The notes under the pieces: generated by a model
What the model was told of the DNA's origin: nothing
Database searches by the model: none
The model's input: only the letters and a program-made list of their open reading frames with translations
NCBI RefSeq assembly: GCF_024343615.1
Contig: NZ_RJUB01000159.1
Span: 116,092 to 180,091 of the forward strand
Direction: 5' to 3'
DNA length: 64,000 nucleotides
From: Ferruginibacter sp. HRS2-29
GTDB lineage: Bacteria; Bacteroidota; Bacteroidia; Chitinophagales; Chitinophagaceae
Translations under genes and position numbers: made by a program
Part shown: positions 34,785-43,159 of the stretch, one piece after another
Position numbering within the stretch: the stretch's first letter is position 1
Layout: each line of letters opens with the position of its first letter

Positions 34785-35561
34785 ATGAAAATGCTTAAAG
34801 TTTATTTCAGTTTTGCCTTACTGGCTTTTTCCGTGCTTAAAACCAGCGAGGCATCGTCTCAGGGATTCCAGCACGTAGTAGGTGAAAAGATTTCGGATTT
34901 TGTAAACCTGGGGCCAGACCTCACGTTCACTCTGAACAACAGGGGAGGAAAAGTAGATCCCTATAGTGTCAATCCCGAGGCATATCGTACTATGGGTGTT
35001 TACCGGGTAAAAGGCAGTTCTGCTTTTTTACGTGGCGCCAATGCAACCGATGTTTTCATGAACGTAGGATATGCCCGAAATGTGAATGTTGTATGGGATA
35101 CCTATGATCAGAAATTCGGAGTACTTATAGAAAACGATACAAAACTGCTCAACCTGGAATTCAGTGGTGTAGATTCTTTCCAGGTCAATAAAGATACTTT
35201 CGGTAAACTTGGTACACCCTCTATGTTTGTAAACGCCAGCCGGCTGGATGGCAAAAAGAAGTTCTTTGTTCAGCGCCTTACCAATGGCAATAAGTTCGGA
35301 TTGTATAAATCGTATAGATCAGAAATGGTACCCGCTTCGGATAATATCGCACAGACAAACCTTCAGCAATTCGAATTGAAGAATGAATATTATTATGTAG
35401 ATAATTCTGCTCCAAAAGGGTACAAAAAACTAAAGCCAAACGCGAATTTCCTTCGGGAAGAATTTAAAGGGAATGCAAAAGCCCAGGCATTTTTGGCCAA
35501 CGCATCTTTTGATGATAACAAAGAAGCGAAACTGATCGCTTTTATAGATGCACTAAACTAA
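34785..35561 (+). CDS. Secreted protein of unknown function, paralogue 2
   Basis: The 258-residue protein has a signal peptide and the same blocks as its neighbour (RGANATDVFMNVGYA, MFVNASR, FVQRLTNGNKFGLYK, EYYYVD). The gap between the two is 44 bp, so they are probably cotranscribed and ended by the terminator at 35598-35628. Overall similarity by eye is moderate, meaning an old duplication. Function unknown. Confidence 0.75.
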   Translation: MKMLKVYFSFALLAFSVLKTSEASSQGFQHVVGEKISDFVNLGPDLTFTLNNRGGKVDPYSVNPEAYRTMGVYRVKGSSAFLRGANATDVFMNVGYARNVNVVWDTYDQKFGVLIENDTKLLNLEFSGVDSFQVNKDTFGKLGTPSMFVNASRLDGKKKFFVQRLTNGNKFGLYKSYRSEMVPASDNIAQTNLQQFELKNEYYYVDNSAPKGYKKLKPNANFLREEFKGNAKAQAFLANASFDDNKEAKLIAFIDALN

Positions 35562-35597
35562 TATATAGCCGTACTAAATAAATAATTTTGAGAATGA

Positions 35598-35628
35598 AGT
35601 CCCGGATGGATAAATCCGGGGCTTTTTA
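35598..35628 (+). terminator. Terminator between the secreted paralogues and radC
   Basis: A 10-bp stem (AGTCCCGGAT with ATCCGGGGCT, one G-U pair) has a 6-nt loop and is followed by TTTTTATA. It ends just at the radC stop codon on the other strand. Confidence 0.85.
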
Positions 35629-36330
35629 TATCAGCCCCTCGTCGGCAAAGCTGAAATATCCCTCTTCGCTTACAATAATATGATCGAGTACGATGATATC
35701 CAGGTAAGAAGCAGCCTGCTTTATTTTAATGGTCAGTTCCTTGTCTGCACGGCTCGGTTTCAGGTTGCCTGAAGGATGATTATGGCAAAGGATGATGGAA
35801 GTGGCTTCCTCTTCCAAAGCACGTTTCAGTATCACCCGCGGATCGGCTACTGTGCCCGTCATTCCGCCCTGGCTTACTATTTCGAAGTTTCTTACCTTGT
35901 TGGCCCTGTTGAGGTATAGCACAGCAAATACTTCATGCCGGTAATCTTTCAGCATCACCTGTAAATACCGGGCTACTTCCCCGCTGTTCTTCACCGATAT
36001 TTTTTCGATGAGATCGGCGCTGTTCCTTCTTCTGCCCAGCTCAAGCGCAGCCGCTATAGCAACGGCCCTTGCCAGCCCAATCCCTTTTATTTTCTGAAAA
36101 GATTTCAAAGACAGTTTTCCCAGTTCATTCAGGTTGTCGTTGCCCATTCGCAATATTTCTTTCGAGATATCGATAGCCGATTTTTCTTTCCTCCCACTGC
36201 CGATCAATATAGCCAGTAATTCAGAATTACTCAACGCTGCAGCGCCTTTGCGCATCATCTTCTCCCTGGGCTGGTCGTCTGGCGCCCAATGCTTGATAGG
36301 CTTTGAAACAGCCTTATCTAAATTTTCCAT
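35626..36330 (-). CDS. radC: RadC family JAB/MPN-domain protein
   Basis: The 234-residue protein has an N-terminal UPF0758 helix-hairpin region (IKHWAPDDQPREK, KIKGIGLARAVAI) and the JAMM metal motif CHNHPSGNLKPSRAD in the C-terminal half. The name suggests DNA repair, but the RadC role has not held up in E. coli; the domain is a predicted metallopeptidase-like fold. I choose the ATG at 36330; a TTG at 36339 would only add MIF. It converges with the secreted paralogues and is divergent from prs. Confidence 0.88.
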   Translation of the reverse strand: MENLDKAVSKPIKHWAPDDQPREKMMRKGAAALSNSELLAILIGSGRKEKSAIDISKEILRMGNDNLNELGKLSLKSFQKIKGIGLARAVAIAAALELGRRRNSADLIEKISVKNSGEVARYLQVMLKDYRHEVFAVLYLNRANKVRNFEIVSQGGMTGTVADPRVILKRALEEEATSIILCHNHPSGNLKPSRADKELTIKIKQAASYLDIIVLDHIIVSEEGYFSFADEGLI

Positions 36331-36403
36331 AAAAATCAAATTTTAATTCATGTAAACTAAATGTATTTTCGCACATCGTTCACCACCACCAATTCTTATT
36401 GAC

Positions 36404-37354
36404 ATGGAATCTAATGCTAAAATATTTTCCGGAACCGGCTCTCAATACCTGGCAGAAAAAATTGCAAAAAAGTTTGGAGAACCGCTGGGGAAAGTAAATA
36501 TACAGCGATTCAGTGATGGCGAGATCGGTGTCGAATTTCAGGAAAGTATCCGTGGCCGTTTTGTATTCCTGGTACAAAGTACATTTTCTCCGATTGATAA
36601 TATGATGGAATTGCTGTTGATGATCGATGCCGCAAAGAGGGCATCGGCTTACAAAGTGATAGCAGTAGTGCCTTATTATGGTTATGCCAGGCAAGACCGG
36701 AAAGACAGGCCAAGGGTGGCAATCGGTTCCAAACTGATGGCGAACATGCTGGTAGCTGCGGGCGCCGACAGGGTAGTGACGATGGATCTGCACGCTCCGC
36801 AAATACAGGGATATTTTGACATACCGGTTGATCATCTCGATTCTTCTGCTATCTTCATTCCCTACATCGAAAGCCTGAACCTCAAAAGCCTCACTTTCGC
36901 CGCACCTGATGTAGGCAGCGCCAACCGTATCAGGGAGATCGCTTCCTTCTTCGAATGCGATATGGTGATCTGCGACAAACACCGCAAAAGGGCGAATGAA
37001 ATTGCCAGCATGGTGGTGATCGGCGATGTGACCGACCGCGACATAGTACTTATCGATGATATCTGCGATACCGGTGGCACACTTACCAAAAGCGCCGCCC
37101 TGATGAAAGAAAAAGGAGCGAGAAGCGTGAGGGCATTGTGTACCCATCCTGTACTTAGCGGCAAAGCGTATGAAAATATCGAAAACAGTGTGCTGGAGGA
37201 ACTGGTGGTATGTGATACTATTCCACTTAAGCAGAAATCTTCAAAGATAAAAGTGCTGTCTGTTGATGAATTGTTTGCGGTAGCCTTGCGGAATGCTTAC
37301 GAAAATAAAAGCATCAATAGCTTGTTCATCCGTGGCCGCCTCAGGAATAAATAG
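36404..37354 (+). CDS. prs: Ribose-phosphate pyrophosphokinase
   Basis: The 316-residue enzyme makes PRPP from ribose-5-phosphate and ATP for purine, pyrimidine, NAD, His and Trp synthesis. It has KIFSGTGSQYLAEKI at the start, the ATP region YYGYARQDRK, the metal-binding VTMDLHAPQIQGYF and the PRPP loop VLIDDICDTGGT. Length and order are normal for class I enzymes. It is followed by a structured gap and then rplY, an arrangement common in Bacteria. Confidence 0.95.
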   Translation: MESNAKIFSGTGSQYLAEKIAKKFGEPLGKVNIQRFSDGEIGVEFQESIRGRFVFLVQSTFSPIDNMMELLLMIDAAKRASAYKVIAVVPYYGYARQDRKDRPRVAIGSKLMANMLVAAGADRVVTMDLHAPQIQGYFDIPVDHLDSSAIFIPYIESLNLKSLTFAAPDVGSANRIREIASFFECDMVICDKHRKRANEIASMVVIGDVTDRDIVLIDDICDTGGTLTKSAALMKEKGARSVRALCTHPVLSGKAYENIENSVLEELVVCDTIPLKQKSSKIKVLSVDELFAVALRNAYENKSINSLFIRGRLRNK

Positions 37355-37379
37355 ACTATAACTGATTATATATCAATAG

Positions 37380-37435
37380 TTGCCAGAGAGTTACCAGGTG
37401 TTTCCAGTAAAAGGAACGTGGTGAATCTCTGGCAA
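37380..37435 (+). repeat. Long hairpin between prs and rplY
   Basis: TTGCCAGAGA at 37380-37389 pairs exactly with TCTCTGGCAA at 37426-37435, and the inner segment can also pair in part. There is a T-rich run after it (ACTTATTTTATC), so it may end prs transcription. Confidence 0.65.
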
Positions 37436-37449
37436 ACTTATTTTATCCC

Positions 37450-37479
37450 TTGTTTTTCAGCCGTTTTCCCCTACTTTTG
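37450..37479 (+). promoter_or_regulatory. Promoter of rplY (TTG-N19-TACTTTTG)
   Basis: TTG at 37450-37452, a 19-nt spacer and TACTTTTG at 37472-37479 fit the two-part Bacteroidota promoter consensus. It supports the rplY start at 37504 over earlier in-frame codons. Confidence 0.65.
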
Positions 37480-37503
37480 CACCTCATAAAAAATGAACAT
37501 ATA

Positions 37504-38130
37504 ATGAAAACGATTACAATCGAAGGACAACTGAGGACCGAAAGCGGAAAAAAAGCCACCCGCCAACTTCGCTCTCAGGATCTTGTGCCAGCTGTAATTT
37601 ACGGTGGTAAAGAAGAAATCAATTTTGCAGCTCCGGCTCCATCATTCAAAAACATCGTGTATACTTCTGAGTTCATGATCGCAGAAATTAAAGTGGATGG
37701 TAAAACTTACCGTTGCATCCTGAAAGATCTGCAATTTGGAAAAGTATCTGATGCTTTGACTCACGTGGATTTCCTGGAACTGGTAGATGATAAAAAAGTT
37801 ATCGCTACACTGCCGCTGAAATATGTAGGTACTCCTGCAGGTGTTAAAGCGGGTGGTAAACTGGTAACCAAAATGAAAGCTATCAAGATCAAAACTTTGC
37901 CAAAATACCTTAAAGAGTTTTTGGAAGTGGATATCTCTGGCCTCGAATTGAACGAAAACATTCGCGTTGAGGACATCCCGGCAGAAAACATGGAAGTATT
38001 GAACTCTCCACGTATTCCTATCGCGGCTGTAACCATGACACGTCAGTTGAAACAGGAAGAAGCAAGTGCTGCTAAAGCACCTGCCGGTAAAGCTGCCCCT
38101 GCTGCTGCCGCTGCTGCTCCTAAAAAATAA
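37504..38130 (+). CDS. rplY: 50S ribosomal protein L25/CTC form
   Basis: The 208-residue protein is the long CTC version of L25, which binds 5S rRNA. The N-terminal domain starts ITIEGQLRTESGKKATRQLR and continues VPAVIYGG; the C-terminal TL5-like domain includes LPLKYVGTPAGVKAGGKL. It ends in an Ala/Lys/Pro-rich tail (KAPAGKAAPAAAAAAPKK). I start at the ATG at 37504; an upstream frame extension is upstream of the promoter. Codon use is biased as in other ribosomal genes. Confidence 0.93.
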   Translation: MKTITIEGQLRTESGKKATRQLRSQDLVPAVIYGGKEEINFAAPAPSFKNIVYTSEFMIAEIKVDGKTYRCILKDLQFGKVSDALTHVDFLELVDDKKVIATLPLKYVGTPAGVKAGGKLVTKMKAIKIKTLPKYLKEFLEVDISGLELNENIRVEDIPAENMEVLNSPRIPIAAVTMTRQLKQEEASAAKAPAGKAAPAAAAAAPKK

Positions 38131-38151
38131 GCGATTAAAGAATCCCGATAT

Positions 38152-38184
38152 GAAAATGCCCTTGAAAAAGGGCATTTTCTTTTA
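38152..38184 (+). terminator. Terminator of rplY
   Basis: A perfect 12-bp stem (GAAAATGCCCTT/AAGGGCATTTTC) with loop GAAA is followed by TTTTAT. Confidence 0.92.
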
Positions 38185-38218
38185 TAAAAAATTCGCTGCA
38201 AAGCAATAGTAAACTGAT

Positions 38219-38226
38219 TACCTTTG
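38219..38226 (+). promoter_or_regulatory. -7 promoter element (TACCTTTG) for yidC
   Basis: TACCTTTG lies 19 nt upstream of the first yidC ATG. Confidence 0.6.
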
Positions 38227-38245
38227 CTGCCTTAAAACATGTAAA

Positions 38246-40096
38246 ATGGGAATGGATAGAAATACGGTGATCGGTTTTGTGCTGATAGGGGTATTATTGG
38301 TCGCCATGCTTTTCATCAACAATAAAAGCAGGCAGGCATTTGAAAATGAACCGGTACAGGTAGCCAAAAGAAAAGCTGATTCATTGGCCGCTGCTCAATT
38401 ACAGGCAAAACAAAATCAACAGATCGACACTTCAAAAGCTGTAGCGCAAAGCCAGAACGCTTTTCAGCAAACAGGCCTGAAAGCTGATTCTGTAGTATTG
38501 GAAAATGAGCTGGTAAAAATCGTTTTTGATACAAAGGGAGCACAACCTCAAAGGGTTGTCCTGAAAAATTATAAAAAGTTCGATAGTACCCAGGTAGTTT
38601 TACAACAAGGGAACTTCAACAATATTTCGTATAAGGTGAACGAAAGTTCAAACCATACAATCGAATCTTCTGATATCCTTTTTGCTGCGCAACCTGTAGT
38701 GGTGAATGCTGATAAGAGCCAGACGGTTTCATTTGTAGCCGGCGATTCTACAGGAAGGAAGATCATACACCAATATACGATCAGGCCAAATGATTATATG
38801 ATAGATTTTACTATCTCGGTCAACGGTGCTGATAATCTTTTTAGCGGCAATATGCTGAACCTGCGTTGGCAAACGGAAGCGGAGCAGATTGAAAAGGATC
38901 ATAAATATGAAGCTACCCAGACGGAGATAGGATTTGTAAAAAACAATGAATTCGATTTTGAAAGACTGGGCTCAGGAGGCTCCGAAGATTTCACCAAACC
39001 GGTAGACTGGATCGGAACCAAACAGCAGTTCTTCATTACCGCATTGGCGGCAAAATCAAAATTCAGTTCGGCTTCTGTGGAATGGAAAGCCCCGGCCGAC
39101 ACCAATTCCTTCATCGTACGTACAACAGTGAATGCACATTATGCGATTGCCGCCGGGCCGTCAGCGGTAGTTCCGTTGCAGTTATATTATGGTCCGAGTG
39201 ATTATAATATTCTCAAAAAATACGACAACAAGATGCAGAACATGGTGCCTTACGGCAGCGGCATCTTCTCTTTTGTAAAATATATCAACCGCCATTTCCT
39301 TTTGCCGGTATTTAATTTCCTGCAAAGTAACATCGCAAGCATGGGTATTGTGATCCTGTTGCTTACACTGCTCATCAGGCTGATCACTTCGCCAATCCTT
39401 TACAAGAGTTACCTCAGTGGTGCAAAAATGAAAGTGCTGAAACCGGAAGTGGATGCGCTGAAGGAGAAGTTTAAAGATCCCAAGACCGGCGAGCTCGATC
39501 AGCAGGCTTTCAGCATGGAGCAGATGAAACTCTGGCGAACCGCGGGTGTGAGCCCGTTAGGCGGATGCCTGCCGGCATTGCTGCAGATACCGATCTTCAT
39601 GTCGCTGTATTATTTCTTCCAGTCAAATATCGACCTGCGTGGAAAGAACTTCCTGTGGGCATCGGATCTGGCTGCATACGATAGTATCGCGAAGCTGCCT
39701 TTCTCTATTCCATTTTATGGCGATCACGTAAGTTTGTTCACGCTCACAGCGGTGATCACCAGCCTCATCATTTCCATCTACAGCATGAACAACATGCAGG
39801 ATAATAACAATCCTGTGATGAAATACATGCCGTACATTTTCCCGGTGCTTTTGCTGGGCGTGTTCAACAACCTGCCGGCTGCACTGACCTGGTATTATAC
39901 CGTGTCGAATTCTATCACGCTCATTCTGCAGATAGTGATCCAGAAATACATTATCAACCACGATAAGATACTGGCGCAGATAGCCGAAAACCGCAAAAAG
40001 CCGGTAAAGAAATCGAAGCTGGCGGAAAGAATGGAAGCGATGCAGGAACAACAGAAAAAACTGCAGGAGCAAAAAAATAAATCCACGAAAAAATAA
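38246..40096 (+). CDS. yidC: Membrane protein insertase YidC
   Basis: The 616-residue inner-membrane insertase folds proteins into the membrane with or without Sec. It has an N-terminal anchor (TVIGFVLIGVLLVAMLF), a large periplasmic beta domain (about 80-345) and the conserved five-helix core (LITSPILYKSYLSGAKMKVL, GVSPLGGCLPALLQIPIF, NNLPAALTWYYTVSN). A lysine/glutamine-rich tail follows. The start could be the second ATG (MDRNTVIG) at 38252 instead of the first. It is a single gene with its own promoter and terminator; rnpA and rpmH are not nearby. Confidence 0.95.
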   Translation: MGMDRNTVIGFVLIGVLLVAMLFINNKSRQAFENEPVQVAKRKADSLAAAQLQAKQNQQIDTSKAVAQSQNAFQQTGLKADSVVLENELVKIVFDTKGAQPQRVVLKNYKKFDSTQVVLQQGNFNNISYKVNESSNHTIESSDILFAAQPVVVNADKSQTVSFVAGDSTGRKIIHQYTIRPNDYMIDFTISVNGADNLFSGNMLNLRWQTEAEQIEKDHKYEATQTEIGFVKNNEFDFERLGSGGSEDFTKPVDWIGTKQQFFITALAAKSKFSSASVEWKAPADTNSFIVRTTVNAHYAIAAGPSAVVPLQLYYGPSDYNILKKYDNKMQNMVPYGSGIFSFVKYINRHFLLPVFNFLQSNIASMGIVILLLTLLIRLITSPILYKSYLSGAKMKVLKPEVDALKEKFKDPKTGELDQQAFSMEQMKLWRTAGVSPLGGCLPALLQIPIFMSLYYFFQSNIDLRGKNFLWASDLAAYDSIAKLPFSIPFYGDHVSLFTLTAVITSLIISIYSMNNMQDNNNPVMKYMPYIFPVLLLGVFNNLPAALTWYYTVSNSITLILQIVIQKYIINHDKILAQIAENRKKPVKKSKLAERMEAMQEQQKKLQEQKNKSTKK

Positions 40097-40116
40097 ACAA
40101 ACGTTAAAATAACTTT

Positions 40117-40145
40117 AAACTGCACTACCTGTTAGTGCAGTTTTT
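40117..40145 (+). terminator. Terminator of yidC
   Basis: An 11-bp stem (AAACTGCACTA/TAGTGCAGTTT) with loop CCTGT is followed by TT. The stem sequence resembles the inner 12-bp pair at 271-313 (AAACTGCA shared). Confidence 0.88.
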
Positions 40146-40212
40146 AATTTACGGCAGTCCAAACAACTTCAAGGTTACAGATTACGTTATCTTTAAACTA
40201 TAAAAGGAAACT

Positions 40213-40875
40213 ATGAAATTCATTTACAGGATCGGGTTGCTGGCTTTTGTTTTTGCGATGGGCAATAAAAGCTTTGCACAGAAACAATTATCGGAAGGTG
40301 TTGTCACTTATAATATCGCTATCGAATCATCTTCAAACGCGATCGGAAATAATCTTACCGGGGCGCAACTGGTGATCTCCCTCAAGCCTACACTCAGCAG
40401 GTCGGATATGACAAGTTCATTGGGTACCGAAACGACCGTGTATGACAATCAAAAAGGAAAGGGCTTCATTCTGCGTGAATACAGCGGGCAGAAACTGATG
40501 ATCACTGCTACCAAAGAAAACTGGGCGCAAAAGAATCAATGGAACGATAACCTGAAATTTACCATCGATCCCGCTATCGTATCTATGGGTGGTTACGATT
40601 GTAAAAAAGCCACGGCCACTATGCAGGATGGTAAAACATTCAACATTTATTTCACTCCTGATATTACGATCGCAAACCGTCAGTACAACAATTCATTTGA
40701 CCAGTTGCCTGGCTTGCCGGTGCAATATGAAATAAAATCCGGCAACCTCACTTTCAAATACACATTGTCGAAAGTGAGCTATGAAGCGGTTGCTTCTGCA
40801 AAATTTGAAGAACCGAGGACTGGCTACAGGGTAATGACGTATGAGGAGAACCAGCAGTTGAAAAAAGGAAACTAG
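40213..40875 (+). CDS. Secreted protein, GLPGLI/DUF4412-like
   Basis: The 220-residue protein has a signal peptide (IGLLAFVFAMGNKSFAQ). A beta-strand pattern, the segment FDQLPGLPVQYEI and the preceding MGGYDCKKATATM recall the GLPGLI and DUF4412 groups of Bacteroidota secreted proteins, whose function is unknown. This link is tentative. It is followed by two hairpins and converges with a small secreted protein gene. Confidence 0.65.
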   Translation: MKFIYRIGLLAFVFAMGNKSFAQKQLSEGVVTYNIAIESSSNAIGNNLTGAQLVISLKPTLSRSDMTSSLGTETTVYDNQKGKGFILREYSGQKLMITATKENWAQKNQWNDNLKFTIDPAIVSMGGYDCKKATATMQDGKTFNIYFTPDITIANRQYNNSFDQLPGLPVQYEIKSGNLTFKYTLSKVSYEAVASAKFEEPRTGYRVMTYEENQQLKKGN

Positions 40876-40920
40876 TCAATTACGAATTAAGAATGCAAAC
40901 CCCGAAGGGGGTAAATCTAT

Positions 40921-40952
40921 CTTCGTCATGGGGTGCAACCCCAATGACGAAG
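40921..40952. repeat. Hairpin upstream of the bidirectional terminator
   Basis: CTTCGTCATGGGG pairs with CCCCAATGACGAAG over 13 positions with one extra base, around loop TGCAA. A short word of family D (AATTACGAATTAAGAATG) lies just before it without a facing arm. Confidence 0.7.
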
Positions 40953-40959
40953 TGAAATA

Positions 40960-40986
40960 AAAAATCCCACCAAAGGCGGGATTTTT
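40960..40986. terminator. Bidirectional terminator between convergent genes
   Basis: AAAAATCCCACC and GGCGGGATTTTT pair over 12 positions with one mismatch around AAA; T-runs or A-runs flank both sides. Confidence 0.85.
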
Positions 40987-41003
40987 TTATCAAATAAGTT
41001 CTT

Positions 41004-41363
41004 TTATAAATTCGGTTTTATGATCAGTTTCATACCAGTATAGCCCTGGCGAACTTCCGGAACAATAATCTTTTGTTTGTAAGGGATCACATAAACTGAA
41101 TTTCCCTTCTGGTAAGTAACCACATTATTTTGTATTATAGTAGTAGGAGAGGTTTTTGTGGTACCTGATAAAAGGGAACCTTTATATTTCAATCCTGATT
41201 TAAGATTGAAAGAAAGATTGTTGGAAAAGCCTGAATTAGTGGTATTTATGTTGAGCGTAACCTTGGTTTTAGCCTTCTTGCTCACGCCTCTGTCCGCGAA
41301 GGAAGAGAACATGATACCATTCATCAGAAAGGCCAGCAGTGCTATTTTTTTAAGGTTGCTCAT
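41004..41363 (-). CDS. Small secreted protein of unknown function
   Basis: The 119-residue product has a signal peptide (IALLAFLMNGIMFSSFA). The mature part is basic (pI high by eye: GVSKKAKTKV, KQKIIVPEVRQGY) and rich in Thr, Asn and Ser, with no motif known to me. It converges with the GLPGLI-like gene and is divergent from the TPR gene, sharing an AT-rich 170-bp promoter region that includes an inverted repeat. Confidence 0.65.
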   Translation of the reverse strand: MSNLKKIALLAFLMNGIMFSSFADRGVSKKAKTKVTLNINTTNSGFSNNLSFNLKSGLKYKGSLLSGTTKTSPTTIIQNNVVTYQKGNSVYVIPYKQKIIVPEVRQGYTGMKLIIKPNL

Positions 41364-41468
41364 TTTGTGTTAATTATTCTGTTACAAATATACTAAATTT
41401 TTTACAATCCGGATGCCGTTCATCAAATATTTCTACATATAGTTTTACAACGTATGTTAATAATTAAT

Positions 41469-41485
41469 ATTGTTTAGAAAACAAT
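41469..41485. promoter_or_regulatory. Inverted repeat ATTGTTT-AGA-AAACAAT in a divergent promoter region
   Basis: Perfect 7-bp arms lie about 50 bp upstream of the TPR protein start and 105 bp upstream of the small secreted protein. AATATT boxes on both sides extend the symmetry (41467 and 41497). Candidate control site only. Confidence 0.4.
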
Positions 41486-41532
41486 TTTTTTTAATCAATA
41501 TTGCATAAATTACAATAACCTACCACAAATAC

Positions 41533-42954
41533 ATGAGTAAATACCCTTATCGCCAGGACAGAGAGGAGTTAAAAGCTTTATTAATCCAATACGAGAATCT
41601 TAAGGCCGGTAAGCCCAATTCTTTTATTGAAGAAGATGGCTTTGAACTGATTATAGACCATTTAGACGAAAAAGAGCAATATAAGCAGGCGCTCGAAGCT
41701 GCGGAGTACGCCACGGAGCAATATCCCTATTCTTCCACGTTATTGTTGCAGAAAGCCAACCAGCTCATCATTTTACGTCATTACCAGGCAGCTTTATCCA
41801 CATTGGAAAAGGCTGAACTGCTGGATAGCAACGAAACTTCCCTTTATATACTCAAAACGGATGTTTACCTGGCACTCGATATGCAGGAAAAGGCCGCGGA
41901 GGTACTGGAAACAGCCATCATCAACTTTGAGGGTGACGAAAAGCTGGATCTGTTATTTGAACTGGCCGACGTATACGACGATTACGAAAATTTCGAAAAG
42001 GTATTTGATTGCCTGATAATGATCCTTCGGCAGGACCCCAATAATGAGGAAGCTTTATACAAGATCTGCTTCTGGACCGATTTTACCGGCAGGAATGAGG
42101 AAAGTATCCGTTTGCACCAGGGCATTGTGGAAGAATATCCATTCAATGAACTGGCCTGGTTCAACCTTGGCGCAGCTTACCAGGGGATCAAATTACACGA
42201 AAAAGCTATTGAAGCCTATCTGTATGCAGTAGCGATCGACGAAAAATTCGACTATGCTTACCGCAATCTCGGCGATGCTTATCTGCGCCTGCGCAAATAC
42301 AAAGATGCCATAGAAGTGCTCGAAAAGGTACTGGAACTGGCAAGGCCGGAGTATGTGATCTATGAAGCCATCGGTCATTGTTATGATAAAATGGCCAATT
42401 TCGCCCAGGCGAGGTTCAATTATAAAAAAGCGAGCCATCTCAACCAGGAAGACAGCCAGATGCATTACAAGATTGCCGGAACCTATATGAATGAAGGATC
42501 CTGGCAGAATGCCATCAAAAGCCTCCAGATAGCTGCCAGAATGCACAAGATGCAGCCGGAATATAACCTGGCGCTCGGTCAGTGTTATATGCAGCTGAAT
42601 AATTTTGATGAAGCCATCACTTATTTTGGCAACGTGGTAAGGGTAAGGCCAAAAAATCTCAACGGCTGGACAGAACTCCTCAAATGCCTGCATCTGGCCG
42701 GCCTGTACGAAGACGGGATCGAATATTCTCAGTTTGCACTGGAGCAGACAGAAGGCAAACCGATCTTTTTGTTTTACAAAAGCATGTTTTTGTATGCTAA
42801 TGGCAAATTCAAGGAAGCACTCGTGTACCTCGAAAACGGCATGGCCCAGAGTCCGAAGCTCATCAAAAAATTCATCGAAATCAATCCGGCTATATTGCAG
42901 CACCAGCAGGTGGTGGATATCATTGCACGGTATAAGAAGAAAAAATCGTTGTAA
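41533..42954 (+). CDS. TPR-repeat protein
   Basis: The 473-residue protein consists of about ten to twelve tetratricopeptide repeats from residue 40 on, for example AWFNLGAAYQGIKLHEKAIEAY and FDYAYRNLGDAYLRLRKYKDAI. No signal peptide or membrane segment is seen, so it is probably a cytoplasmic scaffold. TPR proteins bind other proteins; the partner is unknown. It ends in basic RYKKKKSL. Downstream lies a terminator inside an inverted repeat element. Confidence 0.85.
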   Translation: MSKYPYRQDREELKALLIQYENLKAGKPNSFIEEDGFELIIDHLDEKEQYKQALEAAEYATEQYPYSSTLLLQKANQLIILRHYQAALSTLEKAELLDSNETSLYILKTDVYLALDMQEKAAEVLETAIINFEGDEKLDLLFELADVYDDYENFEKVFDCLIMILRQDPNNEEALYKICFWTDFTGRNEESIRLHQGIVEEYPFNELAWFNLGAAYQGIKLHEKAIEAYLYAVAIDEKFDYAYRNLGDAYLRLRKYKDAIEVLEKVLELARPEYVIYEAIGHCYDKMANFAQARFNYKKASHLNQEDSQMHYKIAGTYMNEGSWQNAIKSLQIAARMHKMQPEYNLALGQCYMQLNNFDEAITYFGNVVRVRPKNLNGWTELLKCLHLAGLYEDGIEYSQFALEQTEGKPIFLFYKSMFLYANGKFKEALVYLENGMAQSPKLIKKFIEINPAILQHQQVVDIIARYKKKKSL

Positions 42955-42956
42955 AT

Positions 42957-43120
42957 ATATGATGTATGATGTCTTCCGGAAGGAAGGTTAAAATAGTATC
43001 GCCGTTGCTTCTGTCAGCGGCGATTTTTATTTAACGCTATACCCCTAAACCTCACAATTTTCCCAACTCAAAAACCCTCACCCGAAAGAAATCACACATC
43101 ATACATCATACATCATACAT
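42957..43120. repeat. Intergenic inverted repeat (word family B) around a terminator
   Basis: The left arm (about 42957-42973, ATATGATGTATGATGTC) and the right arm (43094-43120, CATCATACATCATACATC) are made of complementary words. The right arm ends six bases before the -7 box of the next gene. A standard terminator lies in between. Confidence 0.75.
42998..43029 (+). terminator. Terminator of the TPR gene
   Basis: A 10-bp stem (ATCGCCGTTG/CAGCGGCGAT, one G-U) with a 7-nt loop is followed by TTTTTATTT. Confidence 0.9.
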
Positions 43121-43126
43121 CTGCAT

Positions 43127-43134
43127 TATCTTTG
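43127..43134 (+). promoter_or_regulatory. -7 promoter element (TATCTTTG) for the comA-like gene
   Basis: TATCTTTG lies 25 nt upstream of the ATG at 43160 and directly after the right arm of the family B repeat. Confidence 0.6.
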
Positions 43135-43159
43135 CGTCCTCAAAACACGATAGCATTTT

